64,000 nucleotides of DNA from Niallia alba (GTDB lineage Bacteria > Bacillota > Bacilli > Bacillales > Cytobacillaceae), in NCBI RefSeq assembly GCF_012933555.1, contig NZ_JABBPK010000001.1, positions 1,528,001-1,592,000 on the forward strand. Reading direction: 5' to 3'. Numbering within the stretch: position 1 is the first letter of the stretch; the number at the start of each line of letters is the position of its first letter. Shown here one piece after another: positions 52,405 through 61,306 of the stretch. The position numbers and the translations under genes were made by a program. The notes under the pieces are model-generated. The model had not been told where the DNA came from and did not search any database. It saw only the letters and a list, made by a program, of their open reading frames with translations.

Positions 52405-53475
52405 ATGACAACTGATTGGCAACAAATATATAAAGATAAAAAGGTTTTGATAACTGGTCATACAGGTTTTAAAGGTTCTTGGCTAGCTATTTGGCTAACA
52501 AAGCTAGGTGCGAACGTAATTGGTTATTCTTTAGATCCGATTGGAGAAGAAAGTCTATTTGAATTGGCTAATATGAATAATAAAATGAAGGATATAAGGG
52601 GAGATATTCGTGATGCTACGAAGTTACAAGCAGTTTTTGCACAATATCAACCAGAAATTGTCTTTCATTTGGCTGCACAGCCATTAGTGAAACAGTCTTA
52701 TCGAGACCCTGTCTATACGTATGAAGTGAATGTGATGGGAACGATGAATGTGTTAGAAGCGATAAGAAAGTCTCCGTCCGTAAAAGCAGGAGTGATGGTA
52801 ACAAGTGATAAATGCTACGATAATAAAGAATGGGTATGGGGATATCGTGAAAACGATCCAATGGGTGGGTATGACCCATATAGTTCAAGTAAAGGATGCT
52901 GCGAATTATTGATTTCCTCTTATCAGCATTCTTTCTTTCCAATCGATTCCTATAGTAGTCACGGGAAGTTAATTGCTTCTGTCCGAGCGGGGAATGTTAT
53001 AGGAGGAGGAGATTGGTCAGAAGATCGAATCATTCCTGATAGTGTTCGCTCCTTATTAGCTGGTCAGTCCATTAAACTGCGTTCTCCTCAATCTGTACGT
53101 CCATGGCAGCATGTATTAGAGCCGCTTTCTGGCTATTTAAAAATAGGTGCTTATCTATATGAAGGTAAAATCGAATATGCGGAAAGCTGGAATTTTGGAC
53201 CAGAATCAGATAGTGTTACAACGGTACAACAATTAGTTGAGAAAATTGTTGAGCAGTGGAAGGATGGTAGATGGGAAGTAGATTCGTCACATACTGCAGA
53301 ACATGAAGCAAAGCTTCTTAGTTTGGATATAAATAAAGCAAAGTACTATTTAGACTGGCACCCAAAATGGAATATTGACCAAACAATATATTATACAATG
53401 GAATGGTATAAATGGTATCGGGAAGTAGACGTTTATGAACTATGCTTAAAACAGATAAGTGAATATGAAAAATAA
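52405..53475 (+). CDS. rfbG: CDP-glucose 4,6-dehydratase
   Basis: 356 residues from the ATG at 52405, six bases after GGAGGTG; an in-frame GTG at 52390 is less likely. SDR enzyme making CDP-4-keto-6-deoxyglucose. RfbG hallmarks: VLITGHTGFKGSWLAIWLTKLG, HLAAQPLVKQSYRDPVYTYEVNVMGTMNVLEA, TSDKCYDNKEWVWGYRE, and GGGDWSEDRIIPD. Catalytic Tyr-x3-Lys-type YDPYSSSKG is present. No rfbH dehydrase follows, so the pathway likely stops at a 6-deoxy rather than a 3,6-dideoxy sugar. A terminator and composite repeat lie downstream. Confidence 0.94.
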   Translation: MTTDWQQIYKDKKVLITGHTGFKGSWLAIWLTKLGANVIGYSLDPIGEESLFELANMNNKMKDIRGDIRDATKLQAVFAQYQPEIVFHLAAQPLVKQSYRDPVYTYEVNVMGTMNVLEAIRKSPSVKAGVMVTSDKCYDNKEWVWGYRENDPMGGYDPYSSSKGCCELLISSYQHSFFPIDSYSSHGKLIASVRAGNVIGGGDWSEDRIIPDSVRSLLAGQSIKLRSPQSVRPWQHVLEPLSGYLKIGAYLYEGKIEYAESWNFGPESDSVTTVQQLVEKIVEQWKDGRWEVDSSHTAEHEAKLLSLDINKAKYYLDWHPKWNIDQTIYYTMEWYKWYREVDVYELCLKQISEYEK

Positions 53476-53487
53476 AATAACAAGATT

Positions 53488-53562
53488 AATAGAAGCTTTT
53501 CGCTCCTTTGGTTAGAGGATTCACTCAAACATAAAAGGAAGGTTTAAAGCTTCTATTTGTCA
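53488..53562 (+). terminator. Terminator of the CDP-sugar operon
   Basis: AATAGAAGCTTT pairs with AAAGCTTCTATT around a long loop with a nested CCTTT/AAAGG stem; TTGTC follows. It starts 13 bases past the rfbG stop. Confidence 0.65.
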
Positions 53563-53640
53563 TTCTAATACAATGAAAGTGTGAGAAAACAACTGACATA
53601 TCTCTTCTTTATTTATAATTACATGCACTTCTTTGTTATA

Positions 53641-54041
53641 AGAGACTGGGACAAAACAAAATACATAATAGATAAAGACAAACAATCTCTCATTTAGTAG
53701 CGAAACCAACTCGTTCCATTTCGCTACAGACACTCTATGCGCCGGGGAGCAACCTAAGCTTCCTCGGCTAAAGCCTGTGGGGTCTAAAGACTGCTCTACT
53801 TCCCGCAGAAGTTGAGTGTCCTCCCCTCCATTTCACTACGTTTTTAAAAGTTGTTTCGTTCCATTATTTTTTTTAAGAAAGTATAATTAGTAGGAAATAC
53901 GAAGTGTATTCAGTCTGCGGGTGATCACCACAAACCTTCCTTTTTAAAATGAATAAAACCCCAAACAATTATACGAATTTTTTTAGCATGTACGTATAAT
54001 TGTTTGGGGTTATTTGATTGAAAATACTTATGTCCCAGCTA
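53641..54041 (-). repeat. Composite terminator-bearing repeat, copy 3 (MITE-like)
   Basis: Read on the minus strand it starts AGCTGGGACATAAG at the pyruvyltransferase stop codon, carries a terminator (53959-54009), one core arm GTGTATTCAGTCTGC (53899-53913, as written on the plus strand), a different GC-rich core, and AAATGAGAGATTGTTTGTC. It ends TTTGTCCCAGTCTCT at 53641. TGTCCCAG at one end and CTGGGACA at the other are terminal inverted repeats. Confidence 0.85.
53959..54009 (-). terminator. Terminator inside composite repeat copy 3
   Basis: CCCCAAACAATTATACG and CGTATAATTGTTTGGGG form a perfect 17-bp stem. On the minus strand TTTTATT follows, so it ends the transcript of the gene at 54039-55130. 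Confidence 0.88.
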
Positions 54042-55130
54042 CTTTTTTAACGATAATATAAAGTTTTTATGTTTCGCTACGATTCTTTCTTTTGCTAGTC
54101 TAATTTTCTTTCGGTTTTTATTACTTGTTAAATAGTATTCTTTCTTTTCAATCGTTTCAGCCAGTTTATTTGTATTGGTTAATAACGTATAGGGTAATTG
54201 GTGGATGGAGGCTGCGAAATCCACTCCTTTTGAGCGATAAGCTAACTGGATAAAAGGTGTCCCACTTGAGGCAGAGAGTACATTTGCGTGCAGCTTTAGG
54301 TTAAGGGAAAAGTGGCAAAGCGATAAGAAATAATAAATTTGCGAAGCAGTACATACTTCTGGTATGAAAGTGACTTTTCCTCTTTCTTTAATGCTTTCAT
54401 ATAAATCCTTGCAATGAGGAATATCCAGATCCCACATTGGGAAAATAACAATTTGATAGCCTTTATTTAAAAGATTCGTACATGCTTTAATCACTTGATT
54501 TTTCAGCTTATTCTCATCATAACCAAATAGGATGTTATTAGTGGTTCCCCAATTGACTGCTATGATTTTTTTATTGCAGTCATGCAAGTATTTTCTTTCT
54601 ATATAATCGTCTATTTTAGGAGTGAAAAGCATGCCGGAATCACCGATTATTTGATAGTTACTTGTTGATGAAGGGGGTAAACTCTTAATATATTTATGTG
54701 TAAGAGGGCCTCTTAGACCTGCGAATGTAGAATACTCTATCACTTTTTTTATTTTCTCTTTATTAATCTCTTTGTTATGAAAATTGGTGAAAGATAATTG
54801 GAATTCGCCTCTTTTAAAGGATTCGATTGTTTCTTCTGTCATATAATCGATACCTGTTCCGTAGCAATAAAGGGGAAGCTTCATCTCTATTGCTTCTAAA
54901 GCTAAATCAATAAAGAAATTACCTTGAAATAAAGATCCTCCCCCTAAAACAACAATATCGAAAGGCTTTTCTACATATAATTCAGTCAATGTTTTAGCTG
55001 CATTTATAGGGTAGGAGAATAAAGTATACTCTTCGTTAAGCCATCTTTCACAAGCTTGAGCAAATGCTTCATAACAAACCTCATCTCCGATATTATTAAC
55101 TCCTAAATAACCAAGATATAATATTCTCAT
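54039..55130 (-). CDS. Polysaccharide pyruvyltransferase-family protein
   Basis: 363 residues. PF04230-type fold: N-terminal LYLGYLGVNNIGDEVCYEA, VVLGGGSLFQGN near 80, GLRGPLTHKYI near 138, IAVNWGT near 190, and the C-terminal LNLKLHANVLSASSGTPFIQLAYRSKG. Members add pyruvate ketals to surface sugars (CsaB) or act in related glycan chemistry. It overlaps the upstream glycosyltransferase gene by four bases, forming a two-gene minus-strand operon. Its stop TAG coincides with the edge of composite repeat copy 3. Acceptor unknown. Confidence 0.87.
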   Translation of the reverse strand: MRILYLGYLGVNNIGDEVCYEAFAQACERWLNEEYTLFSYPINAAKTLTELYVEKPFDIVVLGGGSLFQGNFFIDLALEAIEMKLPLYCYGTGIDYMTEETIESFKRGEFQLSFTNFHNKEINKEKIKKVIEYSTFAGLRGPLTHKYIKSLPPSSTSNYQIIGDSGMLFTPKIDDYIERKYLHDCNKKIIAVNWGTTNNILFGYDENKLKNQVIKACTNLLNKGYQIVIFPMWDLDIPHCKDLYESIKERGKVTFIPEVCTASQIYYFLSLCHFSLNLKLHANVLSASSGTPFIQLAYRSKGVDFAASIHQLPYTLLTNTNKLAETIEKKEYYLTSNKNRKKIRLAKERIVAKHKNFILSLKK

Positions 55131-56092
55131 TGTTCGTTTCCTCCTTCCTTAGAAAGAATCACTTCAATATGATCAAGGAGCTGTTTCGCACGCACCTGTA
55201 CAGAGTGTTTTTGTCTTACCATTTTATATCCATTTAAAGCGATTTTTTTCCCTAATGTATCATAATTTCTTAAATGATAATTTGCTTTGCGCATAAAATT
55301 ATCTTCATTTATTTCAATGAAATGAACACCAGGGATGAATCCTAAATCCTTGATTTCTTTTGTGCAGGAAGCTAGTAATAATGTGTTACAAGCCAAAGTC
55401 TCATAATACTTCATTACTGGATAATGGTAAATGGAATCACAGGTAAAAAACATTTTTGCTTTATTAATCTCTTGCGCAAAGCTGCTAGCTACCTTAAACG
55501 ATTTCTCGTCGTACTGTTTGTGAAAATAGCCAGGATGTGCATGATAGATGAAATTAGGTAAATGCTTCATTTCATCGAGAATTTTTTGACGTAATGGATA
55601 AATAGTAGGATGTACAGCGCCCATCATTAAATAATCAATTGTTTTCTGTTGATTGAAGTCTTTAAATACATCGATATTTACATAATGGGGAAACCATATC
55701 ATTTTATCTTTAAATTCTGGATACCATTCTAAAAATGTATCTCTATAGTGGGTAAAGATATACTTCACATTATTTTCCCTAATGAAAGCTCTTCTTTGAT
55801 CCATTTGGTAGGTTAAATCATGCATAATGATTCCGAATGGAATATTGCACTCCTTTAGGCCAGTTACCTTCGGTGATCGAGTAGGACGTAAATCATTTAC
55901 TAGGATAAAGTCAGGCTGAAAGTCCATTTTTTGTAGTGTCTCACTTATATTACCGTCTTCTTCCCAAATTCTTATATCAACGTATTTTTTAATTTCTTCT
56001 GTTAAATAATACGTATTTCTTTCTATTCCATTTTCCCAATTTTTTGTAATAAAAAGTATCTTTCTCTTCTTCTTTAATGTCATCAGCATCAT
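55127..56092 (-). CDS. CgeB-like glycosyltransferase
   Basis: 321 residues if the first ATG is used. AAAGG is only two bases from it, so the second (56089) or fourth codon (56083) may be the true start. GT-B-type fold: KILFITKNWENGIERNTYYL at the N-terminus, FILVNDLRP, DYLMMGAVHPTIYPLRQKI and the C-terminal KYYETLACNTLLLAS block of CgeB/Glyco_trans_1_2 proteins. B. subtilis CgeB helps make the spore crust glycan. It is followed by a pyruvyltransferase-family gene and faces a divergent operon with a sigma-K-like promoter. Confidence 0.82.
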   Translation of the reverse strand: MMLMTLKKKRKILFITKNWENGIERNTYYLTEEIKKYVDIRIWEEDGNISETLQKMDFQPDFILVNDLRPTRSPKVTGLKECNIPFGIIMHDLTYQMDQRRAFIRENNVKYIFTHYRDTFLEWYPEFKDKMIWFPHYVNIDVFKDFNQQKTIDYLMMGAVHPTIYPLRQKILDEMKHLPNFIYHAHPGYFHKQYDEKSFKVASSFAQEINKAKMFFTCDSIYHYPVMKYYETLACNTLLLASCTKEIKDLGFIPGVHFIEINEDNFMRKANYHLRNYDTLGKKIALNGYKMVRQKHSVQVRAKQLLDHIEVILSKEGGNEQ

Positions 56093-56197
56093 GTCCTTTC
56101 CCTAATGTTTACTTTATATTCTATTCTTGTCCAAAAGAAATCGGACCATAGCAATTTGTCCAATTATTCGCTGCTGCTCACGTTTTTATGGATTGTC

Positions 56198-56206
56198 CAT
56201 ATACTA
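56198..56206 (+). promoter_or_regulatory. Sigma-K-like promoter of the 56240 operon
   Basis: CATATACTA matches the sigma-K -10 consensus CATANNNTA exactly, with AC at 56080+100 (56180-56181) 16 bases upstream as the -35. The start codon is about 34 bases downstream. This suggests expression in the mother cell late in sporulation. Confidence 0.55.
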
Positions 56207-56239
56207 TTAAGAGATGCGAGAGGTAGGAGGAGTACTTAG

Positions 56240-57349
56240 ATGAAGAAGATTATTCTTTCAGGTTATTACGGAGAACAGAATGGCGGAGATGATGCATTAT
56301 TACTAGTATCCTCTTGGGGAAGCCGGAAATTTCTTTCTGGAGATAAAATATATGGAACATGTACGCAAAAGCCTATTCTGCCATTAAATGCCGAAATGGA
56401 GGCGCTCTTTGTTCAAGAAGAACAAGAACGCAATGAAAACTTACTACGTTTGTACAGGCAGTGTTACGAAAGTGATTTTATTTTATATGGTGGTGGCTCT
56501 GTTTTTCATTCAACCGATAAAATGACGAGAGATGGCGATTTAATCGATTTAAATAGAGGGAAAGGAGCAGCTGCAATTGGTGTATCCTTTGGACCATTTA
56601 GAGATTCAGCTGCGAAAGAAGCATGTAGAAAGCTTGTGGAAAAATTCAACTATATTGGCTGTAGAGACGAGGAGAGTTATGAATTAGTCTCCTCGCTCTC
56701 TTCAAATGTTCATGCAGAATTAACATTTGATCTAGCCGTGCTCTTACCTCTTGTAACAGGTGAAGATTTCACTGGAAGTCATCAAAGGAAGGGGTTGGGA
56801 ATTTCCTTATGCCATTATGAAAGATATATAGGGCGAGATACAAGTGAAGAAAAGGCAAGGGTGGAAAAAATAATAAATGCTTTAAATGAACTGAAGGAGG
56901 AGGAAATTGAGGAATTAGTTTTTATTGATTTTAACGGTCATCCTATTTTGGGAGATCAAGATATTCATCGCGAGGTTATCGAACAACTACAAACCAAAAT
57001 ACCAATTAAACATCTGTCTTATGATAAGGATCCAATAAATGTTCTTCGCACTATTGCATCATTAAAAGGATTGATTGGGATGAGGTTGCATAGTGCTGTA
57101 TTTGGCTATATCACAAATACGCCAACTATCATTCTCTCTTACCATCCAAAATGTGATGGCTGGGCAAAACAGATTAAGGCAGACAAAGATTTTCTTCTTT
57201 CATCCAATTCATTTACTGAAGAAAATATATGGCATGCTCTTGATCAAATTATAACCGGGCATTATCGCTATCCAAAACTATCTTTAATAGAAGCTCAATC
57301 ATTAGCAATGAAAAATTGGGAGGGTGCAAGATGGTCGCTGTCTCAGTAG
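56240..57349 (+). CDS. Polysaccharide pyruvyltransferase-family protein (second)
   Basis: 369 residues; TAGGAGGAG precedes the ATG. PF04230-type features: LSGYYGEQNGGDDALLL at the N-terminus, FILYGGGSVFHS near 82, IGVSFGPFRDSAAKEAC near 115, YIGCRDEESYEL, and GMRLHSAVFGYITNTPTIILSYHPKCDGWA near 280. It resembles CsaB, which pyruvylates cell-surface polysaccharide. It is only distantly similar to the family member at 54039. The downstream GT2 gene overlaps its 3' end. Probably acts on a surface or spore glycan. Confidence 0.87.
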   Translation: MKKIILSGYYGEQNGGDDALLLVSSWGSRKFLSGDKIYGTCTQKPILPLNAEMEALFVQEEQERNENLLRLYRQCYESDFILYGGGSVFHSTDKMTRDGDLIDLNRGKGAAAIGVSFGPFRDSAAKEACRKLVEKFNYIGCRDEESYELVSSLSSNVHAELTFDLAVLLPLVTGEDFTGSHQRKGLGISLCHYERYIGRDTSEEKARVEKIINALNELKEEEIEELVFIDFNGHPILGDQDIHREVIEQLQTKIPIKHLSYDKDPINVLRTIASLKGLIGMRLHSAVFGYITNTPTIILSYHPKCDGWAKQIKADKDFLLSSNSFTEENIWHALDQIITGHYRYPKLSLIEAQSLAMKNWEGARWSLSQ

Positions 57350-58260
57350 TTATCCCACTTTATAATAAGGAACAGTATATCGAACGAACAATCATGTCAA
57401 TTATTTCGCAAACGTTTCAGGATTTTGAGATTATTATTGTCGATGACGGCTCTACAGATGGTAGTGTCGTAAAAGCGGAAACTTGGATAGACAATCGAAT
57501 TACGGTGCTCAAAATGGAACATAAAGGAGCTTCAGCAGCCAGAAACAAAGGGATACTGGCTGCAAAGGCAGAATTAATTACTTTTATTGACGCAGACGAT
57601 GAATGGAAGCCGCAATTTCTAGAAAAAATAATGGATTTAAAAGAAAAATATCCCGAATGTGGGGCCTTTGCAACAAGTTATGAAATTCGGTTGCCAACCC
57701 AAAAAAAGATCATTCCGTCTATCTACCAAACCCCTGACAAGTGGGAAGGCGTATTTACAAACTATGTGGAAAAAACATTAAAGGATTTACCAATTATATC
57801 TTCTGCTATTGCAGTTCGAAAACAAGTATTTCAAGAAATAGGGCTGTTTAAAGAAGGGGAGCCTCTTGGAGAAGATCAAGATATGTGGTTACGAATTGGG
57901 ATGAACTATCCGATTGCGTACAAAAATGACAGCTATGCAATTTATTATCGTGGCTTAGAAAACAGCGTATGTATGGATTTGACGATTTTAAATCGGTATC
58001 CAATTATTTATTCATTAGAGAATCTGCTTCGTAAAGAACAAATGCCTTATATCGATTTATACTTATCAAAATTAAAATTAGATTACAGTAAAAGATTACT
58101 AGAGGCAAACAAATTAGATTCTGCTTGGGAAGAATTACATCATACAGAAGCAAAAGTATATAAATGGGAAAAAGCAAAGCTGTGGCTGCTTTACTATTGG
58201 AAAAGGATAATCAACAAATATAGTTTTCATACAAAAAATTATAAAAAAGAATGCCCCTAA
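57331..58260 (+). CDS. GT2-family glycosyltransferase
   Basis: 309 residues from the ATG at 57331 (GGGAGGGTG upstream), overlapping the preceding gene by 19 bases. GT-A fold: VSVVIPLYNKEQYIERTIMSI, IIIVDDGSTDGS (nucleotide site), AARNKGI, and FIDADDEW (DxD). The GEDQDMWLRIG block near 185 carries the likely catalytic acid. C-terminal 60 residues are helical. It probably adds one sugar to the same glycan as its operon partner. Donor and acceptor are unknown. Confidence 0.92.
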   Translation: MVAVSVVIPLYNKEQYIERTIMSIISQTFQDFEIIIVDDGSTDGSVVKAETWIDNRITVLKMEHKGASAARNKGILAAKAELITFIDADDEWKPQFLEKIMDLKEKYPECGAFATSYEIRLPTQKKIIPSIYQTPDKWEGVFTNYVEKTLKDLPIISSAIAVRKQVFQEIGLFKEGEPLGEDQDMWLRIGMNYPIAYKNDSYAIYYRGLENSVCMDLTILNRYPIIYSLENLLRKEQMPYIDLYLSKLKLDYSKRLLEANKLDSAWEELHHTEAKVYKWEKAKLWLLYYWKRIINKYSFHTKNYKKECP

Positions 58261-58292
58261 GTAAATGTTTTTATGCTCCTGCTAAAAAAAAT

Positions 58293-58424
58293 AGGGCACT
58301 GAAAAAGTCTTTTTTTCGAATGAAAATTAGGGAATGCATATTTGAAAGGATAACAAATACAATATCCCAATTTAAATAACTGGTAACTATCACTTATCAT
58401 TAAGTAGTAGTTTTTCAGTGCCCT
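58293..58424. repeat. 132-bp MITE-like element with 14-bp perfect inverted ends
   Basis: AGGGCACTGAAAAA at 58293-58306 and its complement at 58411-58424 bound an AT-rich interior without an ORF. The end word resembles those of some Bacillus transposons. No target duplication was found. It fills the gap after the GT2 gene and may also stop transcription. Confidence 0.75.
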
Positions 58425-58480
58425 CAAAACAAAGTGCTAGGGCCATGCATTTGACTTATAGCTGGGTTATTCAATTGTTC

Positions 58481-59044
58481 TTATGAGTTTGAAGTTGGCG
58501 CACCCGGTGGATAGTAATAGGGAGGAACTTTAATCCAGCCTCTTTTTCTCATCAAATCCTTTAAACTTGCACCGAATTTCATTTTTTCTAACATACATTG
58601 GGTAAACATGGTAGCTACATCATTTCGTACACATTGAGAGACAGATGCTGCGCAATGAGTGATTGCCGCAACCGTTTTTATGCTTAATCCATTCATAATT
58701 TCATCATCTGTCATCTTAACTCCAAGTGGAACAGCATTTGCATTAGAAAGTGGTCGTTGTTCACTAGTTGGTGGTAATGGAATTCCTTCTACCTTAAGAA
58801 AGTTTCGGAATCTTTGTCCTTGTATATCACATTGTTTATAACTTTCGTCTAACGATTTAATAACATCATCATCTGTTGATGTATTTAAGCCAACTTGTAT
58901 ATAGATACTGGCTTCATCCATGATAGTAAGATAGATCCAGCAACTCATCACTTCTCCTACATGAAGCGGATTTTTTGGCTCCGTATCTAAATTCAATTGT
59001 AGATAATCTTTTAATGCTTCAAAAATAGTTGTCATCATAACCAT
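58481..59044 (-). CDS. DUF3231-family protein, single domain
   Basis: 187 residues; the third codon (59038) is an equally good start because the ribosome site is weak. The C-terminal PYYYPPG motif, the central LSNANAVPLGVKMTDDEIMNGL block and conserved helices with cysteines near 130-150 mark DUF3231. Most members have two such domains of about 160 residues; this is the one-domain form. The family is four-helical and linked to spores in several Bacillus species, but its role is not established. Confidence 0.85.
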   Translation of the reverse strand: MVMMTTIFEALKDYLQLNLDTEPKNPLHVGEVMSCWIYLTIMDEASIYIQVGLNTSTDDDVIKSLDESYKQCDIQGQRFRNFLKVEGIPLPPTSEQRPLSNANAVPLGVKMTDDEIMNGLSIKTVAAITHCAASVSQCVRNDVATMFTQCMLEKMKFGASLKDLMRKRGWIKVPPYYYPPGAPTSNS

Positions 59045-59361
59045 CCTAATTAGTGGAATTTTTCATTAGTCAACATTACTTATTTAAGAAAATAATGCAT
59101 TGTTCGGCAGTCATCCTCTCGAAGGCTTGCAAATGCCTTTTCGCAAAAATGCTCTGTTTGTAAGAAAAATACTAAGTGATTTATATCGTATTTATTATTA
59201 GCACGCATAATCGAATAAATACGCAATGATTGGTAAATTTTTAATTTGTAGAGAGCCAACTTTTTTTCTCTAGACCCACTGATTTCTTTTCTGCTAAGAT
59301 AGTTAGGTTGACTTTTTGTACATATAGAAATTATTGGAAATAATAAATGAGGTTGATGAAA
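59045..59361. other. Intergenic region, nothing recognised
   Basis: No ORF, repeat or strong terminator was seen. A TTGACT at about 59312 may be the -35 box of the cation-efflux gene, but the -10 is poor. Confidence 0.4.
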
Positions 59362-60252
59362 ATGGGATCAAGAGAATCTCTAGCTAAACGAGTTGCATGG
59401 ATTAGTGTAATTAGTAATATTGTATTAACATTGGGAAAATTAATAGTTGGCTGGATGGGGAATAGTGATGCTGTTTTTGCTGATGGTATTCACTCTGCTG
59501 CAGATGTCTTTGCTTCTATCATTGTTTTAGTAGTGATACGGATTGCCAATAAACCTGCTGATCAGGAACATCCATATGGACATGGAAAAGCTGAAATAAT
59601 TGTATCCGGAATAGTCGGGATGATTCTACTCGGTGTTGCCATCTATTTGGTGTATGAAGCTATAATTGGTTTCTTCCATCCCATTACAACACCAAGTATG
59701 ATTACAATGTGGGTTGCTGTTATTTCATACGTTTCAAAAGTACTATTGTATCGTTATAGTAAGAAAATCGCTAATGAACAAAGTAGTAAAGCCATTGAAG
59801 CAATTGCTTATGATCATAAGGCAGATATAGTTGCCTCGATTGCCGCTGCAATAGGAGTATTACTGTCTATACTTGGAGAAAATTTAACGATAAATGAACT
59901 GCTCTATGGCGATAAAGTAGCTACTATTATCGTTGCTTATTTAATTTTTAAAATTGCGAAGGAAATGGTAAGTGAAGCTTTCGATATATTACTGGAGCGA
60001 AATATCGATTTAGAGATCTTAACAGAATATCGTGAAATGATTGCTTCCTTCTCTGAAGTAAAAAGGATTGATCGTCTTCGTGCAAGAGAACATGGACATT
60101 ATATATTAGTCGATTTACGCATTTCTATCGATTATGACAAGACGATTAAGGAAGGTCATGACTTATCTAGACAAATAAAAAAGAAACTTATGAAAAAACA
60201 CGATAATATCAACGAAGTACTTATCCATTTAAATCCATATTTTAAGGAATAG
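59362..60252 (+). CDS. Cation diffusion facilitator (divalent metal efflux)
   Basis: 296 residues from the ATG at 59362, nine bases after GAGG; upstream in-frame ATGs at 59347 and 59356 are alternatives. Six membrane helices in the first 200 residues. Metal-site motifs: DAVFADGIHSAADVFAS (TM2 D-x3-HD-like, with His and Asp) and EHPYGHGKAE. The C-terminal cytosolic domain has the usual REHGHYILVDLRISID block. Relatives in Bacillus export Mn(II) (MneP, MneS) or Zn(II). The metal is not decidable here. Confidence 0.93.
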   Translation: MGSRESLAKRVAWISVISNIVLTLGKLIVGWMGNSDAVFADGIHSAADVFASIIVLVVIRIANKPADQEHPYGHGKAEIIVSGIVGMILLGVAIYLVYEAIIGFFHPITTPSMITMWVAVISYVSKVLLYRYSKKIANEQSSKAIEAIAYDHKADIVASIAAAIGVLLSILGENLTINELLYGDKVATIIVAYLIFKIAKEMVSEAFDILLERNIDLEILTEYREMIASFSEVKRIDRLRAREHGHYILVDLRISIDYDKTIKEGHDLSRQIKKKLMKKHDNINEVLIHLNPYFKE

Positions 60253-60400
60253 TTTTTAGGGAGAAAAGATCTCTCTACCTTAACGGTTATTTTAAATGTG
60301 ACAATATTAGTAATATATAGCTGCTTCCATTGAATATCGTTTCGATCAGCACTATAGTAAAGAAAAGATGACTAGAGACTTTTCTAAGGAGCTGAATAAA

Positions 60401-61036
60401 ATGGCAAAAGTATTATATATTACGGCAAACCCATTTGATGAATCAAGATCATATGGAATGGCAGTTGGTAAAGCGTTTATTGATCAATATGAAGTGTCTA
60501 ATCCGAATGATGAGGTTATTCATATTAATCTATACAATGAGTATATTCCTTCCATTGATGCAGACGTATTTCAAGGATGGGGAAAGCTACAATCTGGAAG
60601 TGGATTTGATCAGCTTTCTGATGAGGAAAAAACAAAAGTTAGTCGTTTGGCAGAGCTAAGTGAACAATTCGTTAAAGCAGATAAATATATATTTGTTACG
60701 CCACTATGGAATTTATTGTTTCCTCCAGTGATGAAAGCTTATTTAGATTCTGTTGCTGTTGCAGGTAAGACATTTGAATATACAGCCCAAGGACCAAAGG
60801 GACTCCTTACTGATAAGAAAGTTCTTCATATTCAAGCAAGTGGTGGCATTTATTCTCATGGACCAGCAGCGGATAAAGAAATGGCACACCGTTATTTAAA
60901 GACGCTAATGGCATTTTTCGGCATTAATGATTTCCAAGGTTTATTTGTGGAAGGTCATGATTTAGCACCAGAAAGAGCAGAAGAGATTAAAGCGAATGCA
61001 ATTGCTCGTGCAAAAGATGCCGCAATTACTTTTTGA
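60401..61036 (+). CDS. azoR: FMN-dependent NADH-azoreductase
   Basis: 211 residues from the ATG at 60401, where AAGGAG is well placed; the ORF is open from 60368. Flavodoxin-like fold: [21 protein letters not shown] (FMN phosphate), [21 protein letters not shown] near 102, and [11 protein letters not shown] near 148. It reduces quinones and azo compounds with NADH. The length is that of Bacillus AzoR1/AzoR2 (208-211). It appears monocistronic. Confidence 0.95.
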   Translation: MAKVLYITANPFDESRSYGMAVGKAFIDQYEVSNPNDEVIHINLYNEYIPSIDADVFQGWGKLQSGSGFDQLSDEEKTKVSRLAELSEQFVKADKYIFVTPLWNLLFPPVMKAYLDSVAVAGKTFEYTAQGPKGLLTDKKVLHIQASGGIYSHGPAADKEMAHRYLKTLMAFFGINDFQGLFVEGHDLAPERAEEIKANAIARAKDAAITF

Positions 61037-61103
61037 TAGAAGGCTGTTTTTTAAAAGATTGTTGTTTTTTCAATAGGAGAAAAGAATTAGTTGGAAAAAT
61101 GGA

Positions 61104-61185
61104 GCAGCCGGAATACACGTAGACGCCACGGGGATTAGCGAGACAGTCTGAGACCCCTACGGAAAGCGAGGTGTATTCCGTCTGT
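61104..61185 (-). repeat. Core of the composite repeat alone, copy 5
   Basis: GCAGCCGGAATACAC and GTGTATTCCGTCTGT are near-inverted arms (13 of 15). Inside are the CTTTCCGTAGGGGTCTCAGA and GTCTCGCTAATCC words of copy 1 (read on the minus strand), with about 35 bases missing. No terminator part or end words are present. Confidence 0.75.
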
Positions 61186-61249
61186 GGGTAATCGCAACAA
61201 ACTATACGAAAAATGCCTAATAAAACAAAGTGTTTTTAATCGTAATTCA

Positions 61250-61306
61250 GAAGAAGTCATCGAAAAAAGTATTTGTGAGAACATACCTTTTTTCAATGAC
61301 TTCTTC
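61250..61306 (-). terminator. Hairpin after the nucleotidyltransferase gene
   Basis: GAAGAAGTCAT and ATGACTTCTTC flank a further AAAAAAGTAT/ATACCTTTTTT pairing. It begins one base past the stop of the minus-strand gene at 61307. No T-run follows. Confidence 0.65.

Noticed and set aside
58659-58841. Plus-strand ORF opposite the DUF3231 gene
   Set aside because: It is a shadow of the conserved minus-strand gene and has no start signal.
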